The notes under the pieces were generated by a model that saw nothing but the letters and a program-made list of their open reading frames with translations, ran no database searches and was not told where the DNA came from. Position numbers and translations under genes: made by a program. A stretch of 64,000 nt of DNA from Clostridia bacterium (GTDB lineage: Bacteria > Bacillota > Clostridia > Acetivibrionales > DSM-2933), in NCBI GenBank assembly GCA_026418275.1, contig JAOABQ010000085.1, forward strand, positions 1-64,000, given 5' to 3'. Positions 8,474 through 16,517 of the stretch are shown here, one piece after another. The first letter of the stretch is position 1. Each line of letters opens with the position of its first letter.

Positions 8474-8493
8474 TAAAAAACCGGCAGCCGGGC
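8474..8493 (-). terminator. short attenuating terminator between precursor and maturase genes
   Basis: Read leftward, CCGG-CTG-CCGG is followed by six T residues. The stem is only 4 bp (all G-C), so partial read-through is expected. This placement is common in RiPP operons, where it makes more precursor than enzyme. Confidence 0.55.
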
Positions 8494-8539
8494 CATAAGA
8501 ACTTGCTAAAAAGCTATATCACAAAGATGGTTTAAAAAA

Positions 8540-8794
8540 TTATTCCTTGGTTGGCATAATCCCGTATAAAGGTTTTATACCATATAAAGGCTGAATACCA
8601 TACAAAGGCTGAACCCCGTATTTCAATATTGGCGGCACAACACCGTATTTTGTAGTAGGTGGTGTAATAACAATTCCATATTTGGGTACCGGTAGTTCGT
8701 ATTGTCCGGATGTTGTATCAACACCCCCTACCATATCCATCAGTTCTTCATCACTAAGTTCAATGATTTTTTTTGTTTCCTTCGTATCCTTCAT
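8540..8794 (-). CDS. RiPP precursor peptide with GG leader and six X-Tyr-Gly motifs
   Basis: 84 residues from the ATG at 8794 (MKDTKETKK); an ATG two codons earlier sits directly on the AGGGGG ribosome site and is less likely. The leader is charged and ends in ELSDEELMDMVGG, a double-glycine cleavage site for the C39 exporter. The core is Pro- and Tyr-rich and has no Cys or Trp. Three KYG(I/V) motifs are followed by three PLYGI units repeated every six residues (Q, K and M close the units). X-Tyr-Gly is the motif from which PlpX-type radical SAM spliceases excise tyramine to leave alpha-keto-beta-amino acids; Tyr-Gly-Ile/Val cyclophanes are an alternative. It is the first gene of the operon. 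RiPP assignment is strong; the chemistry is inference. Confidence 0.85.
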   Translation of the reverse strand: MKDTKETKKIIELSDEELMDMVGGVDTTSGQYELPVPKYGIVITPPTTKYGVVPPILKYGVQPLYGIQPLYGIKPLYGIMPTKE

Positions 8795-8800
8795 GTACAT

Positions 8801-9036
8801 CCCCCTTTCAATCAGCTAATAAAATAGGTAATCCATTTGTCCTTGGGTCCGTGCTGCTGGTGAATATAACTTATTTTTTATTCTATTCCATATTCTACAT
8901 ATCTATTTTCTCATAATTATCGTTTAGATTTCAATCCCCATTTTAACTATTTAAATAAATTTTGTTTAGTTTTTAGTTTTACACAAATTACGATTGTTCC
9001 ACCGCTTACCAAATTACTTGTTTTACTTGTTTAAAC
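8801..9036. other. leader/promoter region of the RiPP operon
   Basis: AT-rich sequence upstream of the precursor gene, with no credible reading frame. Several TAGAAT/TATGAG-like -10 candidates exist on the minus strand, but none has a convincing -35 partner. A strong ribosome site (AAAGGGGG) lies at its left edge. Confidence 0.4.
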
Positions 9037-9080
9037 AAAAAAACACAGCGCATTTTAGGTACCTTGCGTTGTGTTTTTGT
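9036..9080 (-). terminator. rho-independent terminator of the TPR lipoprotein gene
   Basis: On the minus strand AAAAACACAACGCA pairs with TGCGCTGTGTTTTTTT (one G-U/mismatch position), loop ~12 nt, ending in a T run. It closes the polysaccharide region and insulates the RiPP operon. Confidence 0.8.
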
Positions 9081-9102
9081 ATTTATACCATGATATATAA
9101 TC

Positions 9103-10959
9103 TTATTGAACTTTTCCTTCAACTTGAGATTGTTCTGGTTCAATACCGCTTTTATTACCGTCCTTTATTTCTTCCTCGTTTTTTTCCTTAATTTTTAAGT
9201 TGTTTTCACTTTTTTCTGGACTTGCAGTTTGAGTTTTTTTATTGTCTGAAGCTGTGGCTTTCTCACTTTCCTTATCCAATTCTTCGTTATCCCGCTCTTC
9301 CTTCTCAATCTTCTCCAATTGCTCTTTTGCTAATGTATTTGCCGGCTCCATATTTAAAATAATCTTAAATGTACTCTTCGCCTCTTCAATCCTATTGAGC
9401 TTATAGAGGACCAACCCCTTATTGTAAAAAGCATCAATATATGTCGGATTTACTTGAACCGCTTTATTAAACTTATCAATGGCTTCTTCATATCTGCCAA
9501 GCTTGTATAAAGCATATCCAATATTGCGGTACAGATATTCGTTCCCCGGCATGGATTCAAGTACTAAATAAAAATCTTTTAAAGCTTCCACATAGCTTTC
9601 CTTTTTTAAGAGTGCATATCCTTTATTATTATGTGCATCAACAAACCTGGGTTTAATGCTTAAAGCCTTCACATAATTTTCAATTGCCTCATCGTTTTTA
9701 TTGAGATAATACAGCGCCAATCCTTTATTGTTGTATGCCTCGGCATAATCAGGCTTAAGACCGATTGCTTTATTGCTGTCTTCCAGTGCCTCCTGGTATT
9801 GTTTTAGCCTTATTAACACAGAACTCTTATTACAGTATGCGTCTGCAAATTTGGGGTCCAACTCTGCCGCCTTTGAATAGTTCCTTAAAGCTGCTGTATC
9901 GTTTTTCGTTTTATCAAAAGCAAGGCCCAAAAAGTAGTATGTATTCGTATCGGCAGCATTGAGGCTAACCGCCCGGCCTAAAGCATTGATTGCTTCATCA
10001 TACTTCTCCAAATTAAACATAGCCATCCCCAACTCAACATAGGCTGTTCCATAATCTCCATTAACCGAAACTGCTTTGTTATAAAATTCAGCTGCATCCC
10101 GGAACTTCCCCGTTTTACTCATGATAAGACCTTTGTAATAGTAGGCCTGATCTATATTTGAATTGGATTCAATCGCTTTATCTAAGAAGGTTATGGAGTC
10201 ATCATATTTTTTAAGATTATATAAAGCGACTCCCTTATGAAGATATACGTTATTATTTGTTGGATTAATTTCTACAGATTTATCAAAGGCCAAATCTGCT
10301 TCCTGGTATTTTCCTAATTGGTATAAAATAATCCCTTTTCGGAAATAAGCTTCGTCGGAATCAGGATTTTGCTCAATGGCCTTATTATAATACGCTATCG
10401 CATCATCATATTTATTAAGATTAAACGAAGACTCTGCCAATTTTAAATAGATACGGGAATATTTTGGGTTAATTTGAATCACTTTTTGGTAAGCATCGAT
10501 CGCCGCTTCATATTCCTTTAATTGAAATAAAACATCCCCTTTATGATAATAGGCATCGTCATATTTTGAATTTAAATCAATAGCAGTGTTTAGAACCTCC
10601 AAAGCTTCCCAGTATTTTTGCAGCTTCAATAAGGCTGCCCCCTTACTCCGGTATACTTCAGCATACTTTGGCTTAAGTAAAATCGCTTTGTCGAACATTT
10701 CAACAGCATCTTTGTATTTTCCCAACTCAAACAAAGCATTTCCTTTTTGGAAAAGCGCTTCATAGAAAGAGGGATTTTCTTTAATCGCTTGATCATAATA
10801 ATAAATGGCCTTCTCATACTTTTCCAGTTTAAAGTAAGAATCTCCTTCGTTAAAAAGCGTATAAAACACTTTCGAATCTTCACTTTTTGAACATGCTGCC
10901 ATTAAAATAATGATGCCTACCAATAAAACTAAGACCTTTGTCCTTCTCAAATTAAACAT
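9103..10959 (-). CDS. TPR-repeat lipoprotein
   Basis: 618 residues. A lipoprotein signal peptide with lipobox LMAAC (Cys ~23) anchors it to the outer membrane face. From ~30 to ~545 it is a near-continuous array of about 15 tetratricopeptide repeats (canonical AYYHKGDVLFQLKEYEAAID), giving an elongated protein-binding scaffold. The C-terminal ~60 residues are a charged Glu/Lys tail, probably disordered. It is the last gene of the leftward polysaccharide region, 34 bp after an epimerase gene, so a role as scaffold for polymer assembly or export is plausible, by analogy with TPR lipoproteins of exopolysaccharide systems. It is also adjacent to the RiPP operon, but a terminator separates them. 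The start follows AAGGGGAGAC. Confidence 0.85.
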   Translation of the reverse strand: MFNLRRTKVLVLLVGIIILMAACSKSEDSKVFYTLFNEGDSYFKLEKYEKAIYYYDQAIKENPSFYEALFQKGNALFELGKYKDAVEMFDKAILLKPKYAEVYRSKGAALLKLQKYWEALEVLNTAIDLNSKYDDAYYHKGDVLFQLKEYEAAIDAYQKVIQINPKYSRIYLKLAESSFNLNKYDDAIAYYNKAIEQNPDSDEAYFRKGIILYQLGKYQEADLAFDKSVEINPTNNNVYLHKGVALYNLKKYDDSITFLDKAIESNSNIDQAYYYKGLIMSKTGKFRDAAEFYNKAVSVNGDYGTAYVELGMAMFNLEKYDEAINALGRAVSLNAADTNTYYFLGLAFDKTKNDTAALRNYSKAAELDPKFADAYCNKSSVLIRLKQYQEALEDSNKAIGLKPDYAEAYNNKGLALYYLNKNDEAIENYVKALSIKPRFVDAHNNKGYALLKKESYVEALKDFYLVLESMPGNEYLYRNIGYALYKLGRYEEAIDKFNKAVQVNPTYIDAFYNKGLVLYKLNRIEEAKSTFKIILNMEPANTLAKEQLEKIEKEERDNEELDKESEKATASDNKKTQTASPEKSENNLKIKEKNEEEIKDGNKSGIEPEQSQVEGKVQ

Positions 10960-10993
10960 TTTGTCTCCCCTTACCTAAAACAGGTTTGCCGGT

Positions 10994-11941
10994 TTATTCA
11001 TTATCCTTTTCTTTAAACCAGTCCACCAATTTTGTCAACCCGTCATAAACATTCGTTTCAACTTTATACCCAAGTATTTTTTGAGCTTTGGAAATATCGG
11101 CTACAGAATGCTTTACATCCCCTACCCGTTGAGCTTCGTATTTAGGCTTTATTTCTGTTCCAAAAATATTATTAAGCGAGTCTACCAGTTGATTTAATGT
11201 AATGCTTTCCCCTGTGCCAATGTTAATTGTTTCCGGTTTTCCAGGCCATGGGCACTTTAACGCCTTTAAATTTGCACTTACTACATTATCGATATAAACA
11301 AAATCCCTGCTGGTAAGCCCATCTCCATAAATCGTGGGCTGTTTTCCCTTTTGCATGATAGATATAAATTTGGGGATTACGGCAGAATAAAAGGAGTTTG
11401 GATCCTGCTTGGGTCCAAAAACATTAAAATACCTCAGCGACAAAACTTCCAAACCATGGACATGATAAAATGCTCTTCCATAATACTCCTGGGTTAATTT
11501 GGCAACGGCATATGGTGACATAGGTTCAGGATCCATCTCTTCTCTCTTCGGTAATACGGGATTATCCCCGTAAGCAGCGGATGAAGCAGCCTGAACAATT
11601 CTCTTAACGGTTTTAGATTCAACAGCTGCCTGAAATAAACTCACTGTAGCACTTACCATACTGTGGTTTGTCCCGATTGGATCATCGACAGATAAGGGGA
11701 CTGAAGGAATAGCCGCTTGATGTATTACATAATCAATCCCTTCTACTGCCTTTTGAGCTAACTTAAAGTCCGATATGTCTCCGCAAATAAAATCTATCTT
11801 ATGGATCAATTTCCGAATGTTTTCAAATTTCCCTGTTGATAAATTATCTACAACCCTGACTTTAAATCCATCTTTTACCAACCGCTCAACAATATTGGAA
11901 CCGATAAACCCCGCGCCTCCGGTTACCAAATAATATTCCAT
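10994..11941 (-). CDS. NAD-dependent nucleotide-sugar epimerase/dehydratase (extended SDR)
   Basis: 315 residues from ATG 11941 (MEYYLVTGG), eight bases after GAGGGGG; a TTG two codons upstream is too close to that site. Glycine-rich NAD motif VTGGAGFIGSN, catalytic region SSAAYGDNP and the YAVAK YxxxK pair, and the substrate stretch RYFNVFGPKQDP. This is closest to UDP-glucose/UDP-N-acetylglucosamine 4-epimerases (GalE/WbpP type), which interconvert gluco and galacto sugars for polymer synthesis. It is one of three epimerases in the region, and lies just after the initiating transferase gene, which suggests it may supply the first sugar. The precise substrate is not determinable by eye. Confidence 0.85.
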   Translation of the reverse strand: MEYYLVTGGAGFIGSNIVERLVKDGFKVRVVDNLSTGKFENIRKLIHKIDFICGDISDFKLAQKAVEGIDYVIHQAAIPSVPLSVDDPIGTNHSMVSATVSLFQAAVESKTVKRIVQAASSAAYGDNPVLPKREEMDPEPMSPYAVAKLTQEYYGRAFYHVHGLEVLSLRYFNVFGPKQDPNSFYSAVIPKFISIMQKGKQPTIYGDGLTSRDFVYIDNVVSANLKALKCPWPGKPETINIGTGESITLNQLVDSLNNIFGTEIKPKYEAQRVGDVKHSVADISKAQKILGYKVETNVYDGLTKLVDWFKEKDNE

Positions 11942-12000
11942 TATCAAGTCCCCCTCAATTTAATTAATCACATATATGTTATACATCAATAACCATGTTT

Positions 12001-13398
12001 TTACAAGTTTTTATTTAATACCTCTTTAAATTCTTTTTTCACAAAGCTGGGAACTTTCTCTTCCTTTATACCTTGTGAGCTGACTTTCATAAACATAATC
12101 TTAACTGTCTGGAAAATGATTTTCATATCCAAAAGAAAAGAATAGTTTCGAATATAGAATAAATCAAACCGCAACTTATCCTCCGGTAATGTCGTATATT
12201 TTCCTAACACCTGTGCAAGCCCTGTAATTCCTGCTTTTACTGTCAAGCGGTATTCAAACTCAGGAATATCCTTAACAAATTGATCTATAAAAAACTGCCT
12301 TTCCGGTCTCGGTCCCACAATACTCATATCCCCAAATAGAACGTTAAAAAACTGGGGAAGTTCATCGATTCTTGTAGACCTTAAAAAAGACCCGATTTTT
12401 GTAACCCTGTTGTCCTTATCAGTAGCCAAGACAGGTCCTGTATTTTTTTCCGCATCTACAACCATGGTTCTAAACTTATATAAATTAAACTTTCTTCCCC
12501 ACCGGGTAACCCTTTCTTGCGAGAAAAGCACCGGTCCCCGGTCAAATAGCTTTGTCCCCACAAAAGCAAACAACATTAAAGGAGAAGAAATTACGATAAG
12601 AACCAATGATACAATGATATCAAAAGTCCTTTTGAGAAATAATTGTTCAAGGGATAAGTTCAGATTATCGATGCGAAAAGCAGGAATATCGTCAAAACGG
12701 CTCATCGTCGCATTAAACATTGCAATTTCAAAGAGTTCGGGAATAATATAAACCGTTTTACCAAGGCCCATACAGTGATAAACAATTGCCTCTTTTAAAT
12801 AGGGCTCCAGGTTTGGACTTAGGAATACCACATCCACTTCTCCGATTTGCTTAAATGTATTATTATCAACATATTCCGCAATGTACTTAACTTCAAACAT
12901 TGATTTATCATTTTTTAACACTTTCTGTGCAACTTTATAAGTCTCTTCCCCATTCCCAATAAATGCTGCGGTTTTGGGCTTGTAAAACACCGGATAAATC
13001 CTATATACTACGTACTTCCATAATACAATGGTAGTAAACTGTAAAATGAACCCCCATAGAAAAAGAATCACAGAAAAATCAAATACTTTAAATAGGGAAA
13101 CCAGAGCAATACATATCAAATTGACAAAAATAAGAGACAGCATGGCAGATAATATAATCTCTTTATAAGGCCGCCGCCCACAACGAAATACACCATAAAT
13201 CTGAAAAAATAGCAATGTTGAGAAAAAAATTACCAAAACAGTTCTCATATACTGTTCAGCATCAAAGCGAATCGTTTTACCGATAAAGGTTTGATAATAG
13301 TAAACCAAGCTAAAACCCAAGCATACAAGGAGTGAATCCATAAAAACATGCAAAACAAAAATAAGTTTACTTTTTTCTAACGACCGACTTTCAGACAT
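12001..13398 (-). CDS. polyprenyl-phosphate sugar phosphotransferase (initiating transferase)
   Basis: 465 residues. Four to five N-terminal membrane helices (~15-130), a Rossmann-like cytoplasmic segment (~140-240, AAFIGNGEETYKVA), a further helix (~268-290) and the C-terminal bacterial sugar transferase domain (KRTFDIIVS, LYKFRTMVVDAE, STRIDELPQFFNVL, SIVGPRPER, KAGITGLAQV). The WbaP/CpsE family transfers a sugar-1-phosphate from a UDP-sugar to undecaprenyl phosphate, which starts repeat-unit assembly on the inner membrane face. It is preceded by a 560-bp leader and follows the epimerase gene at 13960. The start follows TAGGGGGATAAT. The substrate sugar cannot be told from sequence alone. 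Confidence 0.92.
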   Translation of the reverse strand: MSESRSLEKSKLIFVLHVFMDSLLVCLGFSLVYYYQTFIGKTIRFDAEQYMRTVLVIFFSTLLFFQIYGVFRCGRRPYKEIILSAMLSLIFVNLICIALVSLFKVFDFSVILFLWGFILQFTTIVLWKYVVYRIYPVFYKPKTAAFIGNGEETYKVAQKVLKNDKSMFEVKYIAEYVDNNTFKQIGEVDVVFLSPNLEPYLKEAIVYHCMGLGKTVYIIPELFEIAMFNATMSRFDDIPAFRIDNLNLSLEQLFLKRTFDIIVSLVLIVISSPLMLFAFVGTKLFDRGPVLFSQERVTRWGRKFNLYKFRTMVVDAEKNTGPVLATDKDNRVTKIGSFLRSTRIDELPQFFNVLFGDMSIVGPRPERQFFIDQFVKDIPEFEYRLTVKAGITGLAQVLGKYTTLPEDKLRFDLFYIRNYSFLLDMKIIFQTVKIMFMKVSSQGIKEEKVPSFVKKEFKEVLNKNL

Positions 13399-13959
13399 AT
13401 TATCCCCCTAAGTTCCTATCAACATTGAATTCCTAGGTAAATTATTTCACCTTTTCATTCAACTCAAAATTTAAATTAAAATTAAAATAAAAATATTCTT
13501 ATGTATCTTATTCATTATTCGATGTATGTGTGAAATAAATATTTTATGTAATCTGTTTAGCTATTAAAAATTATACATCAATCTAAATGGTTAGTAAACT
13601 ATTCCAATTAAATTTTATTTACCAACATTTTTAGTGTTGTAAGCTACAAAAATTAATTCGAATTAAATCAACTGCATCCTCCATACTTGTCCCTTCACCA
13701 ATTATTCAGTCCAAATGCGGATACTTAGGCTGACCTATAGGTAACCTAAGTATCTATATCATTAGACCTCTTTGAAAATGTGTCTTTTCCGCACAGAGTA
13801 ATTTATTAAAGTTCGTATAACAGCTCTTCAGCTAAAGCACAAATCCACTCTTCCTTTTTAAGGAGGCTGTTATAATAATAAACAGAATAACTGAGAACTC
13901 TTATAGGTCTTTTTCTATGGTTTCTTTTACTTTAGCATTCTTTTAGACTAACTGGAATA
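13399..13959. other. long non-coding gap upstream of the initiating transferase
   Basis: 560 bp without a credible gene, strongly AT-rich at 13430-13660. It contains the hairpin at 13720-13754, an ATAACAGC/GCTGTTAT inverted pair (13817-13824 and 13867-13874), and no recognised riboswitch. It probably holds a separate promoter for the transferase-epimerase-TPR genes. Confidence 0.4.
13720..13754. promoter_or_regulatory. hairpin with nested palindrome
   Basis: GATACTTAGG and CCTAAGTATC form a perfect 10-bp stem around a 15-nt loop that itself contains CCTATAGG. There is no T run on either strand, so a plain terminator is unlikely. It may be an operator, a processing site or an RNA element in the transferase leader. 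Confidence 0.4.
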
Positions 13960-14970
13960 TCATTTCAATCTTTTTTCCTTATACCATTTTACAAAGAATT
14001 CTACCCCTTTTTTAAATGAAGTAACAGGTTGGTACCCTAATACAGTTTTTGCCCTTTCAATATCTGCAAAGGTTTGATTTACATCCCCGGGCTGCATAGG
14101 CATTCTTTTAACCATAGCCTTTTTTCCAACTGCATGCTCTATTACATTAATCATTTCCGAAAGGCTTATTGCTTTCGATTCTCCAATATTAAATATACCA
14201 TATTTGTCTTCACCATCATCTGCCCAGTAAATAGCCTGAACTATGCCGTGGACAATATCGTCAATATAGGTGTAATCCCTTTTAGACATGCCATCCCCAT
14301 AGAAAGGGATCGGTAAGTCTTTAAATATGGATTCCACAAATTTATATATTGCTAAATCAGGCCTTTGCCTTGGGCCATATACGGTGAAAAACCTTAAGCA
14401 TGCAATATTGATTCTATAAAGTTTTGAATATGTATAACATAATAATTCTCCGGCCTTTTTAGTTGCAGCATAGGGTGATATAGGAAAATCAACATTATCC
14501 GTCTCAGAAAAAGGCACTTTTTGATTATTGCCATATACTGATGAGGAAGAAGCAAAAATAAACTTATTCACACTATATTTTTTACATATTTCCAAAAGGT
14601 TCATCGTACCTTTTATATTTACTTCTTCATACAGCAACGGCTCTTCAATCGAAGGCCGGACCCCTGCCATGGCAGCCAAATGAACCACTATATCTATCGC
14701 TGATTTACTGAATAATTGATCTAATGCATCTAAATCTCTTATATCATATTCGAAAACTTTTAGGCTTTTTTGTGGGGTATCTTTTTCTTTTAAAATTGAT
14801 TTTATTTCTTCAATATTATCACGCTTAAGAGCAGGATCATAAAAGGAATTAAAATTGTCCACAATGATTACTTCATTTCCTTCACTGATTAATTTTTCAC
14901 ATAAATGAGATCCAATAAACCCTGCTCCACCGGTAACTAGTATTCTTTTACCGACCAAACACTTTTTCAT
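13960..14970 (-). CDS. UDP-glucuronate 4-epimerase-like SDR
   Basis: 336 residues from ATG 14970 (MKKCLVGKRILVTGG); the frame opens 8 codons earlier, but the ribosome site AAGGTGGAG lies inside that extension. NAD motif VTGGAGFIGSHL, YDPALKRDNI and AAMAGVRPSIEEP (the latter typical of UDP-glucuronate 4-epimerases such as LpsL/Cap1J), SSSSVYGNN, YAATK, and RFFTVYGPRQRPD. Interconverts UDP-glucuronate and UDP-galacturonate in the best-known relatives. It lies between WecC and the initiating transferase, on the same strand, with ~300-560 bp gaps on either side, so it may be separately transcribed. An acidic sugar in the polymer is the inference. Confidence 0.82.
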   Translation of the reverse strand: MKKCLVGKRILVTGGAGFIGSHLCEKLISEGNEVIIVDNFNSFYDPALKRDNIEEIKSILKEKDTPQKSLKVFEYDIRDLDALDQLFSKSAIDIVVHLAAMAGVRPSIEEPLLYEEVNIKGTMNLLEICKKYSVNKFIFASSSSVYGNNQKVPFSETDNVDFPISPYAATKKAGELLCYTYSKLYRINIACLRFFTVYGPRQRPDLAIYKFVESIFKDLPIPFYGDGMSKRDYTYIDDIVHGIVQAIYWADDGEDKYGIFNIGESKAISLSEMINVIEHAVGKKAMVKRMPMQPGDVNQTFADIERAKTVLGYQPVTSFKKGVEFFVKWYKEKRLK

Positions 14971-15278
14971 TTTCAACTCCACCTTACTATTCAAACTGGA
15001 ATATTACATTCACAATATGATTTCACTTGGAAATATTACTTTTGTATATATTGGCTTCAAATAAATACATTGATCCAGTTTTATCTTCTTTCTTAAAAGT
15101 AAGGCCTACCAATCATCTATTCTACAAGCCTCCGGATAAAGTCTATAGTCATTTATATGCGAAATCATTATTATTGCTACACTATTGATTTATCAAAAGT
15201 ATACTGAGTTTAAAAAGCGTTTACATATAAATCAGCTATTGAATCATCAACTTTGTAATACAACTTTTTAAATCATAA
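14971..15278. other. intergenic gap without recognised feature
   Basis: About 308 bp of AT-rich sequence between two genes of the same strand. No reading frame with a ribosome site, strong hairpin or known RNA motif was seen. Confidence 0.4.
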
Positions 15279-16517
15279 TTACCTGGCACATCCAATAAGA
15301 TGATACGCAAAACCGAATTTTTCTACCTTTTCCTTATTGAAAAAATTCCTTGTATCTAAGAGAACAGGCTTCTTCATGATTTTTGCAAGTACTTCAAAAC
15401 TCACATCTTTAAATTTCTTGTGATGAACGCCAAGTATTATAAGATCCGCATCATTTGATACCTCATAAATATTTTTATCAAACTCCTCTATAAAGGGATC
15501 TACAATTTGAACCATATATTGATCTTTAATATGATGCACCAACTCCATAATCGGACTTTCTCTCATATCATCCACATCCGGCTTGTAAGTGCAGCCCAGA
15601 ATAACAATTTTAGCCTTTTCAGGCACCAAAGCGGATATTTTTTCTGCCACATAACTTGGCATACTATCGTTTGTTTTTCTGGATAAATCGATGATCTGGG
15701 CAATTCCTTCAGTAGCTTCTACAATAAACCAAGGGTCTACAGCAAGACAATGACCACCTACCCCAGGTCCCGGTGTATGAAGGTTAACTCTTGGATGCTT
15801 ATTTGCATATTTGATTACATCCCATGCGTTACAGCCTAACTTCTCACATATTTTTGCAAGTTCATTTGCAAGTGCTATATTTACATCACGATATGTATTT
15901 TCCATTAATTTGCACAACTCAGCAGTAATTGTATCTGTAACATAAATCTCTCCCTTTACAAAGGTCGAATACAGATCTTTTGCTTTTTCTGCGGACTCAT
16001 CATTGATACCACCGATAACACGGTTATTATGTTCTAATTCATAAATAATCTGACCAGGCAGTACTCGCTCAGGACAATGTGCCAAATAAAAGTCCTCGCC
16101 TGCGATTAAACCGCTCTTTTCCAATACAGGTCTTAACACATCAATGGTACATCTGGGTGATACCGTAGATTCTAATATGACTAAATCCCCTTTTTGTAAA
16201 ACTTTAGCAACCTTTTCACCTGCTGATACCACATAGGAAAGATCAGCCTTTTTATCGCTGGTTATCGGTGTCGGAACTGCTATAATGTAGGCCTCTGTTG
16301 ATTCTACCTTGGTACTGCAGCAAATCATCCCTTTAAGTACAGACTGCTTCACCAGATCTGCCAAATAAGGCTCTTCGATATGTATTTGCCCTCCATTAAT
16401 TGTGTCACAGATTTCCTGCTTTACATCAACGCCCTTTACCTTTACGCCATGTGTAGCAAACATCGCTGCAGTCGGCAATCCTATGTAACCAAGACCAATA
16501 ATACAAACTTCCTTCAT
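15279..16517 (-). CDS. wecC: UDP-N-acetyl-D-mannosaminuronate dehydrogenase (WecC-like)
   Basis: 412 residues, the usual length for the family. N-terminal NAD domain IIGLGYIGLPTAAMFA, central AELCKLMENTYRDVNIALANELAKIC, and the catalytic Cys in PGPGVGGHCLAVDPWF; C-terminal UDP-binding domain with CTYKPDVDDMRESP. It oxidises UDP-ManNAc to the uronic acid using two NAD+. Line-by-line similarity to E. coli WecC (IHIEEPYLADLV, CPERVLPGQ, KHPRVNL) favours UDP-ManNAc over UDP-glucose. No UDP-GlcNAc 2-epimerase (WecB) is in the window, so its substrate must be made elsewhere. It overlaps the upstream glycosyltransferase stop by 4 nt (ATGA), implying coupled translation. Confidence 0.88.
   Translation of the reverse strand: MKEVCIIGLGYIGLPTAAMFATHGVKVKGVDVKQEICDTINGGQIHIEEPYLADLVKQSVLKGMICCSTKVESTEAYIIAVPTPITSDKKADLSYVVSAGEKVAKVLQKGDLVILESTVSPRCTIDVLRPVLEKSGLIAGEDFYLAHCPERVLPGQIIYELEHNNRVIGGINDESAEKAKDLYSTFVKGEIYVTDTITAELCKLMENTYRDVNIALANELAKICEKLGCNAWDVIKYANKHPRVNLHTPGPGVGGHCLAVDPWFIVEATEGIAQIIDLSRKTNDSMPSYVAEKISALVPEKAKIVILGCTYKPDVDDMRESPIMELVHHIKDQYMVQIVDPFIEEFDKNIYEVSNDADLIILGVHHKKFKDVSFEVLAKIMKKPVLLDTRNFFNKEKVEKFGFAYHLIGCAR

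Noticed and set aside
8540-8794. Lanthipeptide, sactipeptide or ranthipeptide class for the precursor
   Set aside because: The peptide has no Cys at all, so thioether-based classes are excluded; no LanB, LanC, LanM or YcaO gene is nearby.
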